Shown here one piece after another: positions 7,703 through 17,134 of a DNA stretch of 48,535 bases. The DNA is taken from the NCBI GenBank assembly GCA_029210725.1, contig JARGFM010000026.1, positions 943 to 49,477 on the forward strand, read 5' to 3'. The translations under genes were made by a program, and so were the position numbers. This DNA is from Bacteroidales bacterium (GTDB lineage: Bacteria > Bacteroidota > Bacteroidia > Bacteroidales > GCA-2748055). The notes under the pieces are model-generated. The model was given only the letters and a program-made list of their open reading frames with translations, searched no databases and was not told the DNA's origin. The first letter of the stretch is position 1. Every line of letters starts with the position of its first letter.

Positions 7703-9636
7703 TCGTTCCACAGGTCCGGGATGGCATGATGTCCACGTGCCTTAGAAGGAGCCTGGTCAAAGGCTCTTGTCCTGCCGGAGTGAATCCCGTAGATCCGGGT
7801 GGCTGTCTCGGAGATGGCATCCACCAGGAGGGGGTAGGGCCGGTCGCTTACATCGACCAGTCCGCAGTTGTAGTTTTCGCCGTCGTAGCCCCGTCCGGTC
7901 AGGTCCTGGTCGCACCACTGAAAGTAGGAGGTGCCTATCAGGGCCGGGTGTTCATAGGCCCTTTCGGTATAATAACGGTAAGCCACCCCTCTCTCTTCCT
8001 GCGAAGAAACCTGCCAGAGGGACTGCGCCATGCCCCGGTCCACCGTTCCGAAGTGATATTCCCCGATGAACAGGGGTTTACCGGTCACCTCCGAGAAGCG
8101 GTCCATCATCTCTTTACGCGGGAAGAGGTCGTAGCAGTTAAAGCTGAATACATCAAACACATCCTTGCACAGTTCCAGGATCTTACTGTCGGCTTCCTGG
8201 CCGAAGCGGATTCCCAGGGTCAGGTGGTTGGGATCGTGTTTTTCCAGTACCCGGTCGACCGTTTCAATAAAGATCCGGAAGGTATGGTGGATAAACCGGA
8301 TCCTGCTTTCAGGCGTGTCTTCCTCCGCAAGATGATCCTGCAGTTCTTTTTTAATGGCCCGGTCCTCTCCCTGGAGGATCAGATCGCAGAGTCGCTGTTC
8401 CCGTCCCAGGAAGGAGGGCTCATTATAGGTAAAATATCCCAGCAGCCATGGATTATCCCGGTAGGGCTCCACACTGGTCCGGATCGCTTCGTCAATATTT
8501 TTTTCGAAATCGCTGTCATACACATCTGCAAGTCCCATCAGTCCGCCCTCAATGCCAATGTCATTGAGTTGAAGGGTGAAGGCTTTTTCGTTTCGTTGGT
8601 ATACTTCCCGGTTGGACCAGTTGGCAATGGTATTGAGACCCCAGCGGTCCATCCGGGTAAGGATGTTGTCTACAGATTTTTTACGGGCCTCTTCCCCGTA
8701 GCGCCGGGTGAGGTTCCATCTTCCAAAGGAAGTGGCGCGGTACCTGTCGTTCCGGGAGCCGGGATCCTCAGGCGGAAGTTCCTTGAAAAGGTTCCGGCGC
8801 TGTTCCAGCCGATAGACCCCGCCTCCTCCGCCGGGCCCCACACAGTTCACTCCGTGGGACAGAAAAAGGTAGCCTTCCGGGTCCACGAACCACCAGCGGC
8901 CATCCACTTTCTCCGTTCTGAAGAAACCGGTGCCCTGATCGATCCTGGCATCCAGGTACCCTCCATATTTGGAGTAGTTGAACCGGGCCGGGTCTGCGGG
9001 TAAAACATCTTCTGCCGTCCACTCCTCCTGCAACTGTTCCAGGGAATAAATCTTTCCCTCCCAGTCTCCCAGGTTGTATTGTCCGAACTCGTCCACCACG
9101 GGAAGCTCCCCCAGGTACTGATCGCCCGGATCTTCTTTGGAAAGACTTACGGAACGCAATTTCATGTGCGGGTTGCCGATGGGGACATGCATGCGGATGC
9201 CTATCGAATCCACTCCCTTTAAAGGCATCCGGGTGCCACTCAGATTGATCCATCCCGTATACCTGGGCTGGTTGAAGGTTCCCGCCAGGTCGCCCCGGGC
9301 ATCTGGTGGTTCCCTGTAAAAACGCAGCGGGATGGCCAGGCGGTTCCATCCACCGGGGGTATAACTCATGATACGCAGTTCATTATAGCCGGTCTCTGTG
9401 GTGAATCCCACATGAAAACGCTGCGGGGTGCTGATCATAAATTCCAGAACCACAAACTCATATCCATCCCAGTTATCCGGCAGTCCCGCTGAGATTTCCT
9501 CCAGGGCAAATTTCATTCCGGAAACCTCCATGTCACTGTCGAATGGAATGGTGACATAATCCTGATTGCATGAGAAAAGGCTGATCAGAAGGAGGAGAGT
9601 AAGTCCCCTGAGAACTGTTGAAGCAAAGCTATGCAT
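7699..9636 (-). CDS. Agarase-like (GH50/GH-A type) glycoside hydrolase lipoprotein
   Basis: A 645-residue lipoprotein with signal peptide and lipid-anchor Cys23 (ISLFSCNQ). Residues about 30-165 form a beta-sandwich resembling a carbohydrate-binding module. The catalytic barrel starts near 225, with the signature RWWFVDPEGYLFLSHGVN (247-264) seen in agarase-like GH50-related enzymes. Glu406 in YNEPS is the likely acid/base and Glu526 in FIGEYHFG the likely nucleophile, at the usual strand 4 and 7 positions of clan GH-A. By family it would cleave beta-linked galactan such as agar, but the exact substrate cannot be read from the sequence. It is first of a two-gene leftward operon with the EF-hand/LRR lipoprotein. 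A TACTTTTA element at 9679-9672 is a one-mismatch -7 candidate. Confidence 0.75.
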   Translation of the reverse strand: MHSFASTVLRGLTLLLLISLFSCNQDYVTIPFDSDMEVSGMKFALEEISAGLPDNWDGYEFVVLEFMISTPQRFHVGFTTETGYNELRIMSYTPGGWNRLAIPLRFYREPPDARGDLAGTFNQPRYTGWINLSGTRMPLKGVDSIGIRMHVPIGNPHMKLRSVSLSKEDPGDQYLGELPVVDEFGQYNLGDWEGKIYSLEQLQEEWTAEDVLPADPARFNYSKYGGYLDARIDQGTGFFRTEKVDGRWWFVDPEGYLFLSHGVNCVGPGGGGGVYRLEQRRNLFKELPPEDPGSRNDRYRATSFGRWNLTRRYGEEARKKSVDNILTRMDRWGLNTIANWSNREVYQRNEKAFTLQLNDIGIEGGLMGLADVYDSDFEKNIDEAIRTSVEPYRDNPWLLGYFTYNEPSFLGREQRLCDLILQGEDRAIKKELQDHLAEEDTPESRIRFIHHTFRIFIETVDRVLEKHDPNHLTLGIRFGQEADSKILELCKDVFDVFSFNCYDLFPRKEMMDRFSEVTGKPLFIGEYHFGTVDRGMAQSLWQVSSQEERGVAYRYYTERAYEHPALIGTSYFQWCDQDLTGRGYDGENYNCGLVDVSDRPYPLLVDAISETATRIYGIHSGRTRAFDQAPSKARGHHAIPDLWNE

Positions 9637-9791
9637 AAGGCTGCTGTATGAATTGATTTGATCTTTCCGAATAAAAGTACGTAAATATATTTTCTATTTT
9701 TACAGATGCATGAACGGAGTATCCTTCCGGCCGGCAATTGTCCGGCCAGGCTTGTTATCTCAGGTAAAACTCCATACATTTATAGATCAAG

Positions 9792-10667
9792 ATGGAACGA
9801 AAAAAGGCAAGTTACCTGGAGGGGACCGTCTCGATTCTTGTGAATACGGCCCTGTTCGCATTGAAATACTGGGCAGGGATAGTTTCCGGATCCGTAGCCC
9901 TGATGGCCGATGCCTGGCACACGCTGTCGGATTCAATCAGCTCCGTGGTGGTTATCGTGGGTGCCAGGCTGGCCTCCAGGAAGCCCGATAAGGGTCATCC
10001 TTACGGCCATGGCCGGTGGGAATTGATCTCTTCCATTATAATCGCTTTGATACTGGTATGGATTGCCATTGGCTTTGTCCGGGATTCCATAGTTAACCTG
10101 CAAACCAGGGAATCTGCAAACTTTGGCACCGTGGCCCTTGTTGTAACGATAGTGTCCATTGCGGTCAAGGAGCTGATGGCCCAGTTTGCATTTTATCTGG
10201 GAAGGAGATCGGGTAGTTCAACGGTGAAGGCTGATGGCTGGCATCACCGGACCGATGCCCTGTCCTCCCTGGTCATCCTGGTCGGAATCCTGGTCAAGGA
10301 TTATTTCTGGTGGATCGACGGGGTCCTGGGCATTGTCGTTTCCCTGATGCTGATGTATGCGGCCTATGAGATATTGTTGGAGGCTGTCTATAAAATCCTG
10401 GGGGAGGAACCGGGTGAAGAGCTGATCCGGGAGATAAAGGCTCATATCCGCTCACTGTATGATTATGACCTGCATCCTCACCATTTTCATATCCATAATT
10501 ATATCAGCAGCAAAGAATTAACCTTTCATATCAAGATTAAAAACAGTGTTTCGGTGGAAGATGGGCATGCCATAGCTACGGCTATTGAGGAGCTGATCGA
10601 TGAAAAACTGGACCTGAAATCCACCATTCACCTGGAACCTCTGGATTATGATCATCGGAATGACTGA
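9792..10667 (+). CDS. Cation diffusion facilitator, probable zinc exporter
   Basis: A 291-residue CDF transporter with six membrane helices and a cytoplasmic C-terminal domain. Helix 2 holds DAWHTLSD (Asp40, His43, Asp47) and helix 5 holds DGWHHRTD (Asp148, His151, Asp155). The intramembrane site is therefore His-Asp/His-Asp, the pattern of zinc-selective CDF proteins, unlike the Asp-Asp/His-Asp site of E. coli YiiP. The loop motif HPYGHGRWE (69-77) is also typical. The C-terminal domain (about 210-285) has a histidine-rich stretch, LHPHHFHIHNY, suited to metal binding and dimerisation. It would exchange cytoplasmic zinc for protons. The next gene begins about 50 bases after the stop. Confidence 0.9.
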   Translation: MERKKASYLEGTVSILVNTALFALKYWAGIVSGSVALMADAWHTLSDSISSVVVIVGARLASRKPDKGHPYGHGRWELISSIIIALILVWIAIGFVRDSIVNLQTRESANFGTVALVVTIVSIAVKELMAQFAFYLGRRSGSSTVKADGWHHRTDALSSLVILVGILVKDYFWWIDGVLGIVVSLMLMYAAYEILLEAVYKILGEEPGEELIREIKAHIRSLYDYDLHPHHFHIHNYISSKELTFHIKIKNSVSVEDGHAIATAIEELIDEKLDLKSTIHLEPLDYDHRND

Positions 10668-10716
10668 GGTTCCTGGCCAAAAAAGTGGTAATTTTCCCCA
10701 TATTTGTCCGATCCGG

Positions 10717-11433
10717 ATGAAATATCCTTCCTTGTTTATATTTATGGGATTCGCGCTGGGCCTATCCCTCCTTGACCCTTTTGAACTGCGGGCTCAGGGA
10801 AGTTTTTCGGAACTGGTCGACCGGAGCTTTGGAAGCAAGCAGGAACTGGTAAACGGGATTCAGTTCAGCAATCAGTATATTCGCTCGGAAGGCCAACCGT
10901 ACTGGATTGACGGGCACTTCCGCAAAGGCAGTGTGTGTATCAATCAACAGTGGTACGAGCAGGTGAAAATACGCTACAACCTCTATTCCCAGAAGCTGGA
11001 GCTGGAATATCACAGCCCGGAGGGCCATCTGAACCAGATCATGACGGTGCCTGAGAATATTTCGGACTTTTCCCTGGAAGGCTATGTCTTCAGACGCATG
11101 CAGTTCGCGGAGGAGCTACCTGCTTATTACCAGGTGGTTTCTTCCGGAACCACTATCTGCTATGTCGGGTGGAGCCGGGATCTGCTGGGCAACAGTTCGT
11201 CCGGAACCAGCTTTGCTCCCCCGGAACGCAGATACCGGATCCTGCAGGGGGATCAGTGGAAGGTGTTCAGGGACCAGAGAACTTATTTGCGCGTATTTCC
11301 CAAAGAGCGGAAAAGGGACTTTAAACGCTTGCTTAGGCAGAGGAACTATAACTTTCAACGAGCCACCACCAGGGAGATGGTGGAGATGCTTCTGGACACC
11401 ATGCGGCTCCTGGAAGAAGGGGGTGGGGCATGA
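10717..11433 (+). CDS. Secreted protein of unknown function, first gene of TonB-receptor operon
   Basis: A 238-residue exported protein. The frame is open from 10648, overlapping the CDF gene. I chose the ATG at 10717 because it gives a standard signal peptide (MKYPSLFIFMGFALGLSLL, cleavage near residue 27). The mature part is beta-rich (YWIDGHFRKGSVCINQQWYEQVKIRYNLYSQ) and ends in a charged helix (RKRDFKRLLRQRNYNFQ). I do not recognise the family, though small secreted proteins with a similar opening are common in Bacteroidota. Its stop overlaps the TonB receptor start by four bases (ATGA), so production of the two is coupled. A periplasmic accessory role for the receptor is inference. Confidence 0.65.
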   Translation: MKYPSLFIFMGFALGLSLLDPFELRAQGSFSELVDRSFGSKQELVNGIQFSNQYIRSEGQPYWIDGHFRKGSVCINQQWYEQVKIRYNLYSQKLELEYHSPEGHLNQIMTVPENISDFSLEGYVFRRMQFAEELPAYYQVVSSGTTICYVGWSRDLLGNSSSGTSFAPPERRYRILQGDQWKVFRDQRTYLRVFPKERKRDFKRLLRQRNYNFQRATTREMVEMLLDTMRLLEEGGGA

Positions 11434-14231
11434 GGGAGAGAGTCTTAACGGGACTGCTTGTTCTGGCGTTTTTCCTGAGGGGATTGAGTGCTCAGGAAGC
11501 AGGGCTGAGCTTCAGCGGCTCATTTCAGGAAGTTCCCTTTTCAGAATTTGCAACAGCGGTGGAGGCACAAACCGGAACCACCATATACTACCTCGACACC
11601 TGGGTGCGGGACCTTCAGGTGACCCTGGAGGGACAAAACCTTTCTCTTCCTGCGGTCCTGGATTCCATCCTGAAGCCCGCCGGACTGGATTACTACCTCG
11701 ATGAGTGGGGTCATCTTTTTCTGACAGACGGGGCCGCCTTATTAAGCGCGTTGCCGGATTATGAAGGTGCCAGGAAGAGCCCCGTTCCGGAGTATGGGGA
11801 GCTCCCGGAAGCTGTGGAGGAGGACCTCACCCTGGCCGAACAAAAGTATATCAACGGCCGGAGGGTGAGGGTGCTGGAAGAGATCCATGTGGGATCGGCC
11901 GAACAGGCCGGGTCCGGGAGAAAAGCCCTGATCAGCGGGCAGATCCATGACGAAGAGAGCGGGGAACCCCTGGTGGGGGTCACCGTATATATGGAAGTCC
12001 TTCGCAAAGGGGCCTCCACCGCTTCGGACGGGCGCTTTAACTTTTTACTCGTACCCGGGACCTACGGGGTATTGTGTCAGAGTTTGGGAATGGAGTCGCT
12101 GCAGTTTACCATGGTGGTGCATTCCGGCGGGGAACTGAAACTGGAAATGAAGAAGACCCTGATTCCGCTGGACGAAGTGGTGGTTACGGCCGGACGACAT
12201 GATCATGTAAGTGGTAATCAGATGGGCTACGAAAGGCTCAACTACTCGGTTCTGAAGCAGGTTCCGCTGCTTATGGGCGAAAGGGATATTCTGAATGTGG
12301 TGAAACTGCTTCCGGGGGTACAGAGTGTGGGAGAAGGCTCGTCCGGATTTAATGTTCGTGGAAGCAGTGCGGACCAGAACATGATTTATATCAATAAAGT
12401 CCCGGTATACAACAGTTCCCACCTCTTCGGTTTTTTCACGGCTATCAGCCCGGAAATTGTAAGGGATTTCAGTCTCTACAAAAGTAATCTGCCCGCTTTG
12501 TACGGGGGAAGGCTGGCTTCCTTTTTTGATATTCAGACCAGGCAGGGGAACATGAAACGTTTGTCGGCGAGGGCCGGGATCAGTTCCGTATCAGCTTACG
12601 CGGCCGTGGAGGGGCCTCTGAAGAAGGATAAAAGCTCCATTGCCCTGAGCCTGCGATCCACCTATTCGGACTGGATCCTGAAACTGATGGAGGATCCGCA
12701 ACTCCGGGAAAGTGAAGCAGGATTCAGCGATGCCAGCGGGGTGTACACCTGGAATGCCAGCGATAGGACCCGACTGAATGTATTTGGCTACCTGAGCAGG
12801 GACCGTTTCAAACTGGGTACGGTTCAGGAATATGCTTATGGCAATGCCGGTGCAGCGCTGGATGTCCGCCACCGCTTCAATCAGCAGATCAGCGGGACCC
12901 TCGCCCTGATATACAGTCGTTATCGTTTCAGGAACCAGGATACCCACCTCCGGACAGCCGGATTTGAGCATGAGAGTTACATCAGGCACTATGAGCTGAA
13001 ATCTGATTTTGAGTGGTTGTCCCTGGGACGGCATAAGCTGACCTTCGGGGGAAGTGGGATTTATTACCAGCTGGACAGGGGCTCCATGGAGCCATTTGGA
13101 GCCGCTTCTCTGAGAGAGAGCCTGGACCTGGGACTGGAAAACGGAGTGGAGACGGCGCTTTATCTGGCCGATGAGCTGACCCTGACGGAGAGACTCAAAG
13201 TATACGCCGGTTTTCGTTTCTCCAGTTTCTTTTCTCTGGGGCCTTCGGAGCTAAGAACATACGCTCCGGGCATGCCCCTCTTGGAGGAGAACATTGCGGA
13301 CACCCTGAGTTTCGGGCGGGGAGAACTCAGCCGGGCCTATGCCGGACTGGAGCCCCGACTGAATATGAGGTACCTGATCAACGACCAGGCATCCCTGAAA
13401 TTCTCCTATAACCGGGGATACCAGTATCTTTTTATCCTGAGCAACACGGTAGCCATGGCACCCACGGATCAGTGGAAGCTGAGTGACTATCACATTGGAC
13501 CCCAGTTCATGGATCAGTTGTCTGCCGGGTATTATCTGGACTTTCCCGGATCGGCCATGAGTGCTTCGGCAGAATTTTATCGCAAATGGGGACAAGGGAT
13601 TGTGGAGTATCGCGACGGAGCCAGTTTTACCGAAAGCCCCTATGTAGAGAGTGCCACCCTGCAGGGAAAGCAAAAGGCTTACGGGGTGGAAACCATGATC
13701 CGGAGAGAAGCCGGCGGACTGAATGGCTGGTTGTCCTACACCTATTCCCGTTCGTTTATGCAGGTGGATATGGAGGAGACCGGAGAACAGATCAATGGGG
13801 GCAGGCCCTATCCCTCTAATTTTGACCGGCCGCACAATGTGTCCCTGGTCGTGAATTACAAACGGGGAAGACGGGTGAGCCTGTCGGGCAACCTGGTCTA
13901 TATGACCGGCAGGCCGAGCACCTACCCGGTGGCCGTTTATTACGAATATGAGCTTCCCTACATTCACTACTCGGACCGGAACAAATACCTGATACCGGAT
14001 TACTTCCGTGTGGACCTGTCCATGAATATTGAAGGGAGTTTGAGAAAACACAAACGCTTCCATAGTTTCTGGATGCTGGGAGTCTATAATGTGACCGGGA
14101 GGAAAAATGCGTATTCGGTTTTTTTCCAGAACGAAAGTGGCCTGATCCGGGGATATAAGCTTTCCATATTCGCCCGGCCCATTATTACGGTATCGTGGAA
14201 TGTTAGACTTGGAAATTATGCCAGCGAATAA
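11430..14231 (+). CDS. TonB-dependent receptor with N-terminal STN domain
   Basis: A 933-residue outer-membrane receptor. A signal peptide (about 1-21) is followed by an STN domain (about 28-100, VPFSEFATAVEAQTGTTIYY through LFLTDG), which in FecA-type receptors contacts a periplasmic signalling partner. Next come a CarboxypepD_reg-like domain (about 172-245, ISGQIHDEESGEPLVGVTV), a plug (about 250-375, with FNVRGSSADQNMIYINKVPV), and a 22-strand-type barrel to the C-terminus. No sigma or anti-sigma gene lies next to it, so an STN signalling role is uncertain. It is the second gene of the four-gene operon, overlapping the genes on both sides. The DUF4249 partner downstream is a recurrent association. 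The ligand is unknown. Confidence 0.88.
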   Translation: MRERVLTGLLVLAFFLRGLSAQEAGLSFSGSFQEVPFSEFATAVEAQTGTTIYYLDTWVRDLQVTLEGQNLSLPAVLDSILKPAGLDYYLDEWGHLFLTDGAALLSALPDYEGARKSPVPEYGELPEAVEEDLTLAEQKYINGRRVRVLEEIHVGSAEQAGSGRKALISGQIHDEESGEPLVGVTVYMEVLRKGASTASDGRFNFLLVPGTYGVLCQSLGMESLQFTMVVHSGGELKLEMKKTLIPLDEVVVTAGRHDHVSGNQMGYERLNYSVLKQVPLLMGERDILNVVKLLPGVQSVGEGSSGFNVRGSSADQNMIYINKVPVYNSSHLFGFFTAISPEIVRDFSLYKSNLPALYGGRLASFFDIQTRQGNMKRLSARAGISSVSAYAAVEGPLKKDKSSIALSLRSTYSDWILKLMEDPQLRESEAGFSDASGVYTWNASDRTRLNVFGYLSRDRFKLGTVQEYAYGNAGAALDVRHRFNQQISGTLALIYSRYRFRNQDTHLRTAGFEHESYIRHYELKSDFEWLSLGRHKLTFGGSGIYYQLDRGSMEPFGAASLRESLDLGLENGVETALYLADELTLTERLKVYAGFRFSSFFSLGPSELRTYAPGMPLLEENIADTLSFGRGELSRAYAGLEPRLNMRYLINDQASLKFSYNRGYQYLFILSNTVAMAPTDQWKLSDYHIGPQFMDQLSAGYYLDFPGSAMSASAEFYRKWGQGIVEYRDGASFTESPYVESATLQGKQKAYGVETMIRREAGGLNGWLSYTYSRSFMQVDMEETGEQINGGRPYPSNFDRPHNVSLVVNYKRGRRVSLSGNLVYMTGRPSTYPVAVYYEYELPYIHYSDRNKYLIPDYFRVDLSMNIEGSLRKHKRFHSFWMLGVYNVTGRKNAYSVFFQNESGLIRGYKLSIFARPIITVSWNVRLGNYASE

Positions 14232-15372
14232 ATTTCTTCCCATACTGACCCTGGCCCTTCTGTGCGGATCGTGCGTGGAGCCTTACGAACCCGTACTGGA
14301 GGAATCACAGGAGGTCCTGGTGATCAGCGGGATGGTCAGTGACCGGCCGGGGCCCCATGAAATTACCATATCCCGGTCGGCTCCATACCGGGAACCCGCG
14401 TTCCGGGGAGTCGATTTTTGCATGGTGTCCGTGGAGGACCAGGAGGGCAACCTGGTTCATTACACCAATACCGGGGAAGGTGTTTATGTGGCCGATCTTC
14501 CCGAATCCTTCCTGGAAGTGGGGGATGCCGTCAGCCTGCTGGTGATTACCCCGGAGGACCGGGTATATCGTTCTGAATTTGACACTCTTCTTGCCTGTCC
14601 GCAGCTGGAAAGGGTTTATTATGAAGCGGGCACCCTGGAGACTCCCGATCCGGAGTTTGCCCGTCCCGGCATCCAGTTCTACCTGGATATGACAGGAAGG
14701 CCTGCCGATTCCAGAAACATCATCTGGATGGTGGATGAAACCTGGGAGTACTGGGCTTCTCTTTTCGGAACCCATATTTTGTATGACTGGGGACATTCGG
14801 AGGAGTTCCGGTCCAATGTAGTCTTTAAGTGCTGGAAGCATCTTCCCCTGGATCATGTGTATATCGCAAGCACACGTAGCCTGTCGGCCAATGAGCTGAG
14901 AAGGCTGCCCCTGAATTTTGTATCCAATGAAATGGACCGGCTTTCCGTGACCTACAGTCTGCATGTGCAGCAACAGTCCTTATCATCGAAGTCATACGAC
15001 TACTGGCGGCGAATGAATGATCAGTCGGTGGGGTCGGGGGGAATGTACGAGAAGCAACCCGCATCCGTTACCGGGAACATCTATAACGTGGATGATCCGG
15101 AGGAGGTGGTGCTGGGTTGCTTTTATGCCACACAACTCAGGGAACAGCGCATTTTTGTGCATAACAATAGTCTCTTTGATTTTCATGTGCCACACATCCA
15201 GTGCGAGTATCAGTCCATGAGTACGCTGGGTGTGCTGGGTCCCGGCCTTTTCCCGGTATACCTGTATATTCCGGGTCCATTCCAGCCTTCTTTCTGGGGC
15301 CCCTCGGAGTGTTTCGACTGCCGCCTGCAGGGAGGGGATACCATTCGGCCAATCCACTGGGAAACATGGTAG
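14218..15372 (+). CDS. DUF4249 outer-membrane lipoprotein
   Basis: A 384-residue lipoprotein with lipid-anchor Cys19 (ALLCGSC). I chose the ATG at 14218 over 14200 because it places the signal peptide correctly. It matches the DUF4249 pattern: after the lipobox EPYEP, then VLVISGMVSDRPGPHEITISRS, a Bacteroidota motif in which a beta-sandwich domain is followed by a longer C-terminal domain. The C-terminal part has a cysteine-rich motif (ECFDCRLQGG) typical of the family. These lipoproteins are nearly always encoded behind a TonB receptor and may act like SusD in capturing ligand. That role is inference. It overlaps the receptor gene by 14 bases and the next gene by seven. Confidence 0.85.
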   Translation: MPANKFLPILTLALLCGSCVEPYEPVLEESQEVLVISGMVSDRPGPHEITISRSAPYREPAFRGVDFCMVSVEDQEGNLVHYTNTGEGVYVADLPESFLEVGDAVSLLVITPEDRVYRSEFDTLLACPQLERVYYEAGTLETPDPEFARPGIQFYLDMTGRPADSRNIIWMVDETWEYWASLFGTHILYDWGHSEEFRSNVVFKCWKHLPLDHVYIASTRSLSANELRRLPLNFVSNEMDRLSVTYSLHVQQQSLSSKSYDYWRRMNDQSVGSGGMYEKQPASVTGNIYNVDDPEEVVLGCFYATQLREQRIFVHNNSLFDFHVPHIQCEYQSMSTLGVLGPGLFPVYLYIPGPFQPSFWGPSECFDCRLQGGDTIRPIHWETW

Positions 15373-17132
15373 CTCACAAACATAGCGTTCAAAAGGGGAT
15401 ATACTGTGGAAGGGGGATTCCGGGGTATATGCAGGTCATGCTTTTGCCGGTGCTGCTGCTTGTATGTGCTGTGGGTCTTGATGCGCAGCGTTCTCCCTTT
15501 GATCCGGCCCGGACCAGCGAGGCTGCTCAGATCCGGGAAGAGGTCGACTTTATGACAGATCGTTCTTTTTATGTGAGCGGCGAGTTGATCCGCTTCAGTG
15601 CCAGGCTTACTGTTTCGGGACCCACCGGTCCGGGTGCATGGAGCAGGGTACTCTATGTGGAACTGCTGTCGGTCGATGGTCAGTCTGTATCCCGGGGCAA
15701 GTATCCGGTTCTGAACCAGGTGTCCTCCGGGGAGATCCGCATCCCCGCTGACTTACTGACGGGGAATTACCTGTTCAGGGGCTATACCCGCTGGATGAGA
15801 AACCGGGGGCCCGGTAATTTCAGTTACCTCCCCCTGCGTATCATTAACCCAAACCGGCCGGAACTTTGCCAGGTGCTTCCCTCGGAAAATGGACTGACCT
15901 TACTGCCCCTCACCGGGGTTGCAGAGCTTACACCGGGATTTAACGGTTTTGTTTCGTCCTGCAGACGGGGGGACAGTCTGACCCTGGAATTATCTCTTTC
16001 CGCTGAGTTGGGTCCGGATTCTGTCGCGGGCAGCCTTGCAGTTGTTCCGCTCAGTGCAGCACCCTCCTCCAGCCGTAGAACGGATCAGCAGTCAGGTGCG
16101 GATTTCCGGGTGGACTACCTGCCCGACAGGTATGGTCCCTCGCTATCAGGAACTGTAGAGTACCCGGACAGGTCCGGGGAAGGACTTTCCCCGGCTGTGA
16201 TCCACCTGACCCTGATGAGCGATGTGTCCGGCTATCTGGTTTGCCGCAGCGATTCGCTGGGAAGATTCACCCTCGGGCTTCCCGTGAGAAGCGGAGAGTA
16301 TGAGATATTTGTCCTGCCGGAAGGACCGGATGGAGAGGAGGTAGAGGTGCGAATCGACCAGGATTTTGATCCCCGCCAGGTACCCGTCAGCCTTCATGCT
16401 TTTAGTCTGACAGAAGGGGAGCTGAAATGGGCGACGCTTATGGCAAGGAATCTTCAGCTATCGGAGATTTATGGTCCGGCCGAAGATCCTGTGGATCCGG
16501 ACTCAGGCATCGGAGCCCCGGCTTTCTATGGTACTCCCACTTTTTCAGTCGATCTGGACGAGTACGTGCAATTGCCTACCCTCCGGGAGGTATTTATCAA
16601 TCTTATTCCGGGTGTCAGCCTGCATACCAGGAAGGGAAGGACCACCCTGCTGATCGAGAGCGAGAACCCCTCCCTCTCCCTGTATGAATCCCTGGTAATG
16701 GTCGATCAGGTGCCTGTCCTGGATATGGAACAATTCATGTCGCTCTCCCCTGCAAAGATCAGACAGATCGATGTGGTTGAAGATGTATATGTCAAGGGGG
16801 ATCTTCGTTATGGGGGGCTTATCAATCTGCTTTCCAGGGATGGCGACATGGCCGGGATAGATTTGCCGGAGCACTCCTTTTTTATTGATTACCTGGCCCT
16901 TCAGCCTGTCATTGAACCTCTTCCGGATCCTGTCGCCCCCGGGGATCGAATGCCTGATACCCGGAACACCCACCTCTGGCTGCCCGATTTCCGGGTTCAG
17001 AAGGGATTCCCTGGCAGGATATCCTTTAAAGCGCCGGATTACCCGGGGGAGTATGTGGTTTTTTTCCGGGGACAGAACGACCGGGGGGAAGCTGTTCTGG
17101 CTGAGACCACCTTTACGGTCCGGGAGGACTAA
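15366..17132 (+). CDS. Exported MG2-type protein with barrel-less TonB plug-like domain
   Basis: A 588-residue exported protein. I chose the ATG at 15366 because it overlaps the DUF4249 stop (ATGGTAG) and gives a positively charged n-region before the hydrophobic core (VMLLPVLLLVCAVGL). ATG 15429 is the alternative. Residues about 55-155 resemble an alpha-2-macroglobulin MG2 domain (TDRSFYVSGELIRFSARL, then LLTGNYLFRGYTRWM). Residues about 400-490 resemble a TonB receptor plug (LVMVDQVPVLDM, then AKIRQIDVVEDVYVKGDLRYGG), but no barrel follows. Proteins of this build are known in Bacteroidota beside TonB systems. It is the last gene of the operon and is convergent with the GH2 gene, with two bases between stops. 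A periplasmic or surface assembly role is inference. Confidence 0.72.
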   Translation: MVAHKHSVQKGIYCGRGIPGYMQVMLLPVLLLVCAVGLDAQRSPFDPARTSEAAQIREEVDFMTDRSFYVSGELIRFSARLTVSGPTGPGAWSRVLYVELLSVDGQSVSRGKYPVLNQVSSGEIRIPADLLTGNYLFRGYTRWMRNRGPGNFSYLPLRIINPNRPELCQVLPSENGLTLLPLTGVAELTPGFNGFVSSCRRGDSLTLELSLSAELGPDSVAGSLAVVPLSAAPSSSRRTDQQSGADFRVDYLPDRYGPSLSGTVEYPDRSGEGLSPAVIHLTLMSDVSGYLVCRSDSLGRFTLGLPVRSGEYEIFVLPEGPDGEEVEVRIDQDFDPRQVPVSLHAFSLTEGELKWATLMARNLQLSEIYGPAEDPVDPDSGIGAPAFYGTPTFSVDLDEYVQLPTLREVFINLIPGVSLHTRKGRTTLLIESENPSLSLYESLVMVDQVPVLDMEQFMSLSPAKIRQIDVVEDVYVKGDLRYGGLINLLSRDGDMAGIDLPEHSFFIDYLALQPVIEPLPDPVAPGDRMPDTRNTHLWLPDFRVQKGFPGRISFKAPDYPGEYVVFFRGQNDRGEAVLAETTFTVRED

Positions 17133-17134
17133 GT

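Noticed and set aside
7726-9003. 425-codon open frame antisense to the agarase-like gene
   Set aside because: The minus strand carries the signal peptide and catalytic motifs, and the plus frame looks like codon-bias shadow.
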